This document shows, one piece after another, positions 62,718-64,000 of a stretch of 64,000 nucleotides of DNA (its first letter is position 1; every line of letters starts with the position of its first letter). The position numbers and the translations under genes were made by a program. The stretch is taken from assembly GCA_026261815.1 (NCBI GenBank), contig JAMPIT010000059.1, forward strand, positions 14,680,001 through 14,744,000, read 5' to 3'. This stretch comes from Monarcha castaneiventris obscurior. Taxonomy: Eukaryota > Chordata > Aves > Passeriformes > Monarchidae. Below the pieces are notes generated by a model, which was not told the DNA's origin, searched no databases, and worked only from the letters and a program-made list of their open reading frames with translations.

Positions 62718-64000
62718 GTGGCTGCAGTGAGATTGTTACAGAATCTTCCAGTGTCTGCTGTTTCAAAAGGATTTTTTGAAACAAATGAAGTGAATGCTTT
62801 GAGGGCTTAGGGATCTGGTGTTGAAACAAGACTTAAGTATCTCAGTTTATTTTATCAGCAATGAGAATCAAGAGGTGACAGGTTTACAGTGGAGAAGTTC
62901 TTTCAAGGAGAGAGAGTAATGAGGTCTAGACAAGCGTGTGACATGATCTTATAGCTGGAAGCTAAAATTATACCAGTGGAGACAGCAAATAAAGCACAGA
63001 TTTTGAACTAGGACCTCTGGTAGCAACATAGCAAAACCCCCACAAACTTCTTCCTCATCCTTCTGATGTTCATCTCACCTCTTTGGAATATGTAATTCAA
63101 GTACAAGATACTGGTTCCAGTACAAGACTATGATGAGCGTTACCCACTTTTAAAGTACAGAGAGGCATACTGGGTCAATTAATTACTGCTCTTTGTGGCC
63201 TACAGCTCTGTGGGTCTGTTATGCCCACTCCTTTCAATCACAAAGTATTCAGAGACCAAGATCATTCTGTATTATTTGTTCAGATGTAGTATCCTCCCTC
63301 TGTGTCATGAATATAGGATATAAAAGTGATAGATACTCTCCTTGTTCCTTTAGCATTCAGGTCCATCTCCCATCAGCTCAGAGTTTAGGACTGAGATTGC
63401 AGATGCTGCTTTGGCATGCAGTCTATGGCTTTCATCACTGTCTTATCATTTAAATGTAGGATTTCAGTTTCAGATGTGGATGTTATCACAGGATTTGGAC
63501 ATAATGCCCTCATTGTTGCCATGCAGATGTAGGCAGCATGTTAAACAGTGCTTAACCGAGTGTGGTCTTTTTCATGGCTCATACAATTGCTGTCACCTAA
63601 ATTCTGAACTCCCAGACCTTGGGCACTAACCTTGAGGCACCATTGTCCTATGGTTAATGAATATAATGTGATAATTTCTGGAACAAAATGACTGGTCACC
63701 TTCTGTACAATACAAACTCGTTTCAATATTACAATTTTTCTTAGAGGGGGAAAAAAATCTCTTTTCAGAACAATTTTCCCAATTTCTATTATTTACTTGT
63801 TTATAAGGAATGATACAGTAAAGACTGGGAAAAAACATTTGAAATTCTAGATATGAGGTGAAAAAATGCAAACAGTGGTGAAAAGTGTAAGGGGAACAGG
63901 AAGTGGGTACTACACAGCTGTTCTTTGGTTCTGGAAGTTTGAACGGAGTCTTTGAAGCTTTCCTCCTAGATGGGTGTGGGATGGAGCTGCTCTTTGCCTG

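Larger units (their letters stand above)
58284..64000. other. Gene-poor sequence to the right edge
   Basis: No supported gene, RNA or complete mobile element. Contents that can be named are a CT-rich tract at 59185-59213 (an excellent pyrimidine tract before a potential acceptor at 59224), A/C-rich runs near 61.49-61.53 kb and a spaced direct repeat at 62.63-62.72 kb. Open frames are short and without recognisable domains. Confidence 0.45.

Noticed and set aside
1..64000. tRNA, rRNA, snRNA or CRISPR-like arrays
   Set aside because: No cloverleaf with A and B boxes, conserved RNA core or regularly spaced short repeats was seen on either strand; the only regular array is the 35-bp minisatellite, which has no spacers.

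Overview
The window looks like avian nuclear DNA. The grounds are fragments of CR1 retrotransposons with the terminal motifs typical of birds, a solo LTR with avian-type ends, sparse repeats overall, and an intact RNF152 coding exon almost identical to the vertebrate protein. No bacterial-style gene packing, operon or CRISPR array is present. I cannot name the species.

Layout. Bases 1-330 are a CpG-rich promoter, cut by the left edge, that contains the likely non-coding first exon of RNF152 (donor after base 127). Bases 128-39047 read as one long RNF152 intron, holding two MIR-like SINE relics, a 5-copy 35-bp minisatellite, two CR1 fragments and homopolymer tracts. I found no convincing coding exon in it. 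Bases 39048 to about 40165 are the second RNF152 exon: 198 nt of 5' UTR, the complete 203-codon CDS (39246-39857) and at least a short 3' UTR. RNF152 is a membrane-anchored lysosomal RING E3 ligase. Later poly(A) signals suggest a longer 3' UTR form. Joining exon 1 to exon 2 would create an 18-codon upstream ORF across the splice junction.

From about 40.2 to 53.1 kb the sequence is gene-poor. At 53.1-57.75 kb I see what looks like a compact, unrecognised gene on the + strand: a TATA box, an ATG in good Kozak context, three exons joined by strong splice sites that all keep phase 1, a stop codon, and AATAAA 16 nt after the stop with a GT-rich element behind it. It would encode a 92-residue protein with one hydrophobic segment and two YxxPhi-type tyrosine motifs (YSEV and YESL). 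A perfect 18-bp inverted repeat lies inside its last coding exon. A CR1 fragment lies in its second intron and a solo LTR begins about 105 bp past its poly(A) site. This is the main novelty candidate and rests only on sequence signals.

From 58.3 to 64.0 kb I see no supported gene, only a CT tract and a spaced 26-bp direct repeat. RNF152 and the candidate gene lie in the same direction about 13 kb apart; nothing in the sequence links their functions.
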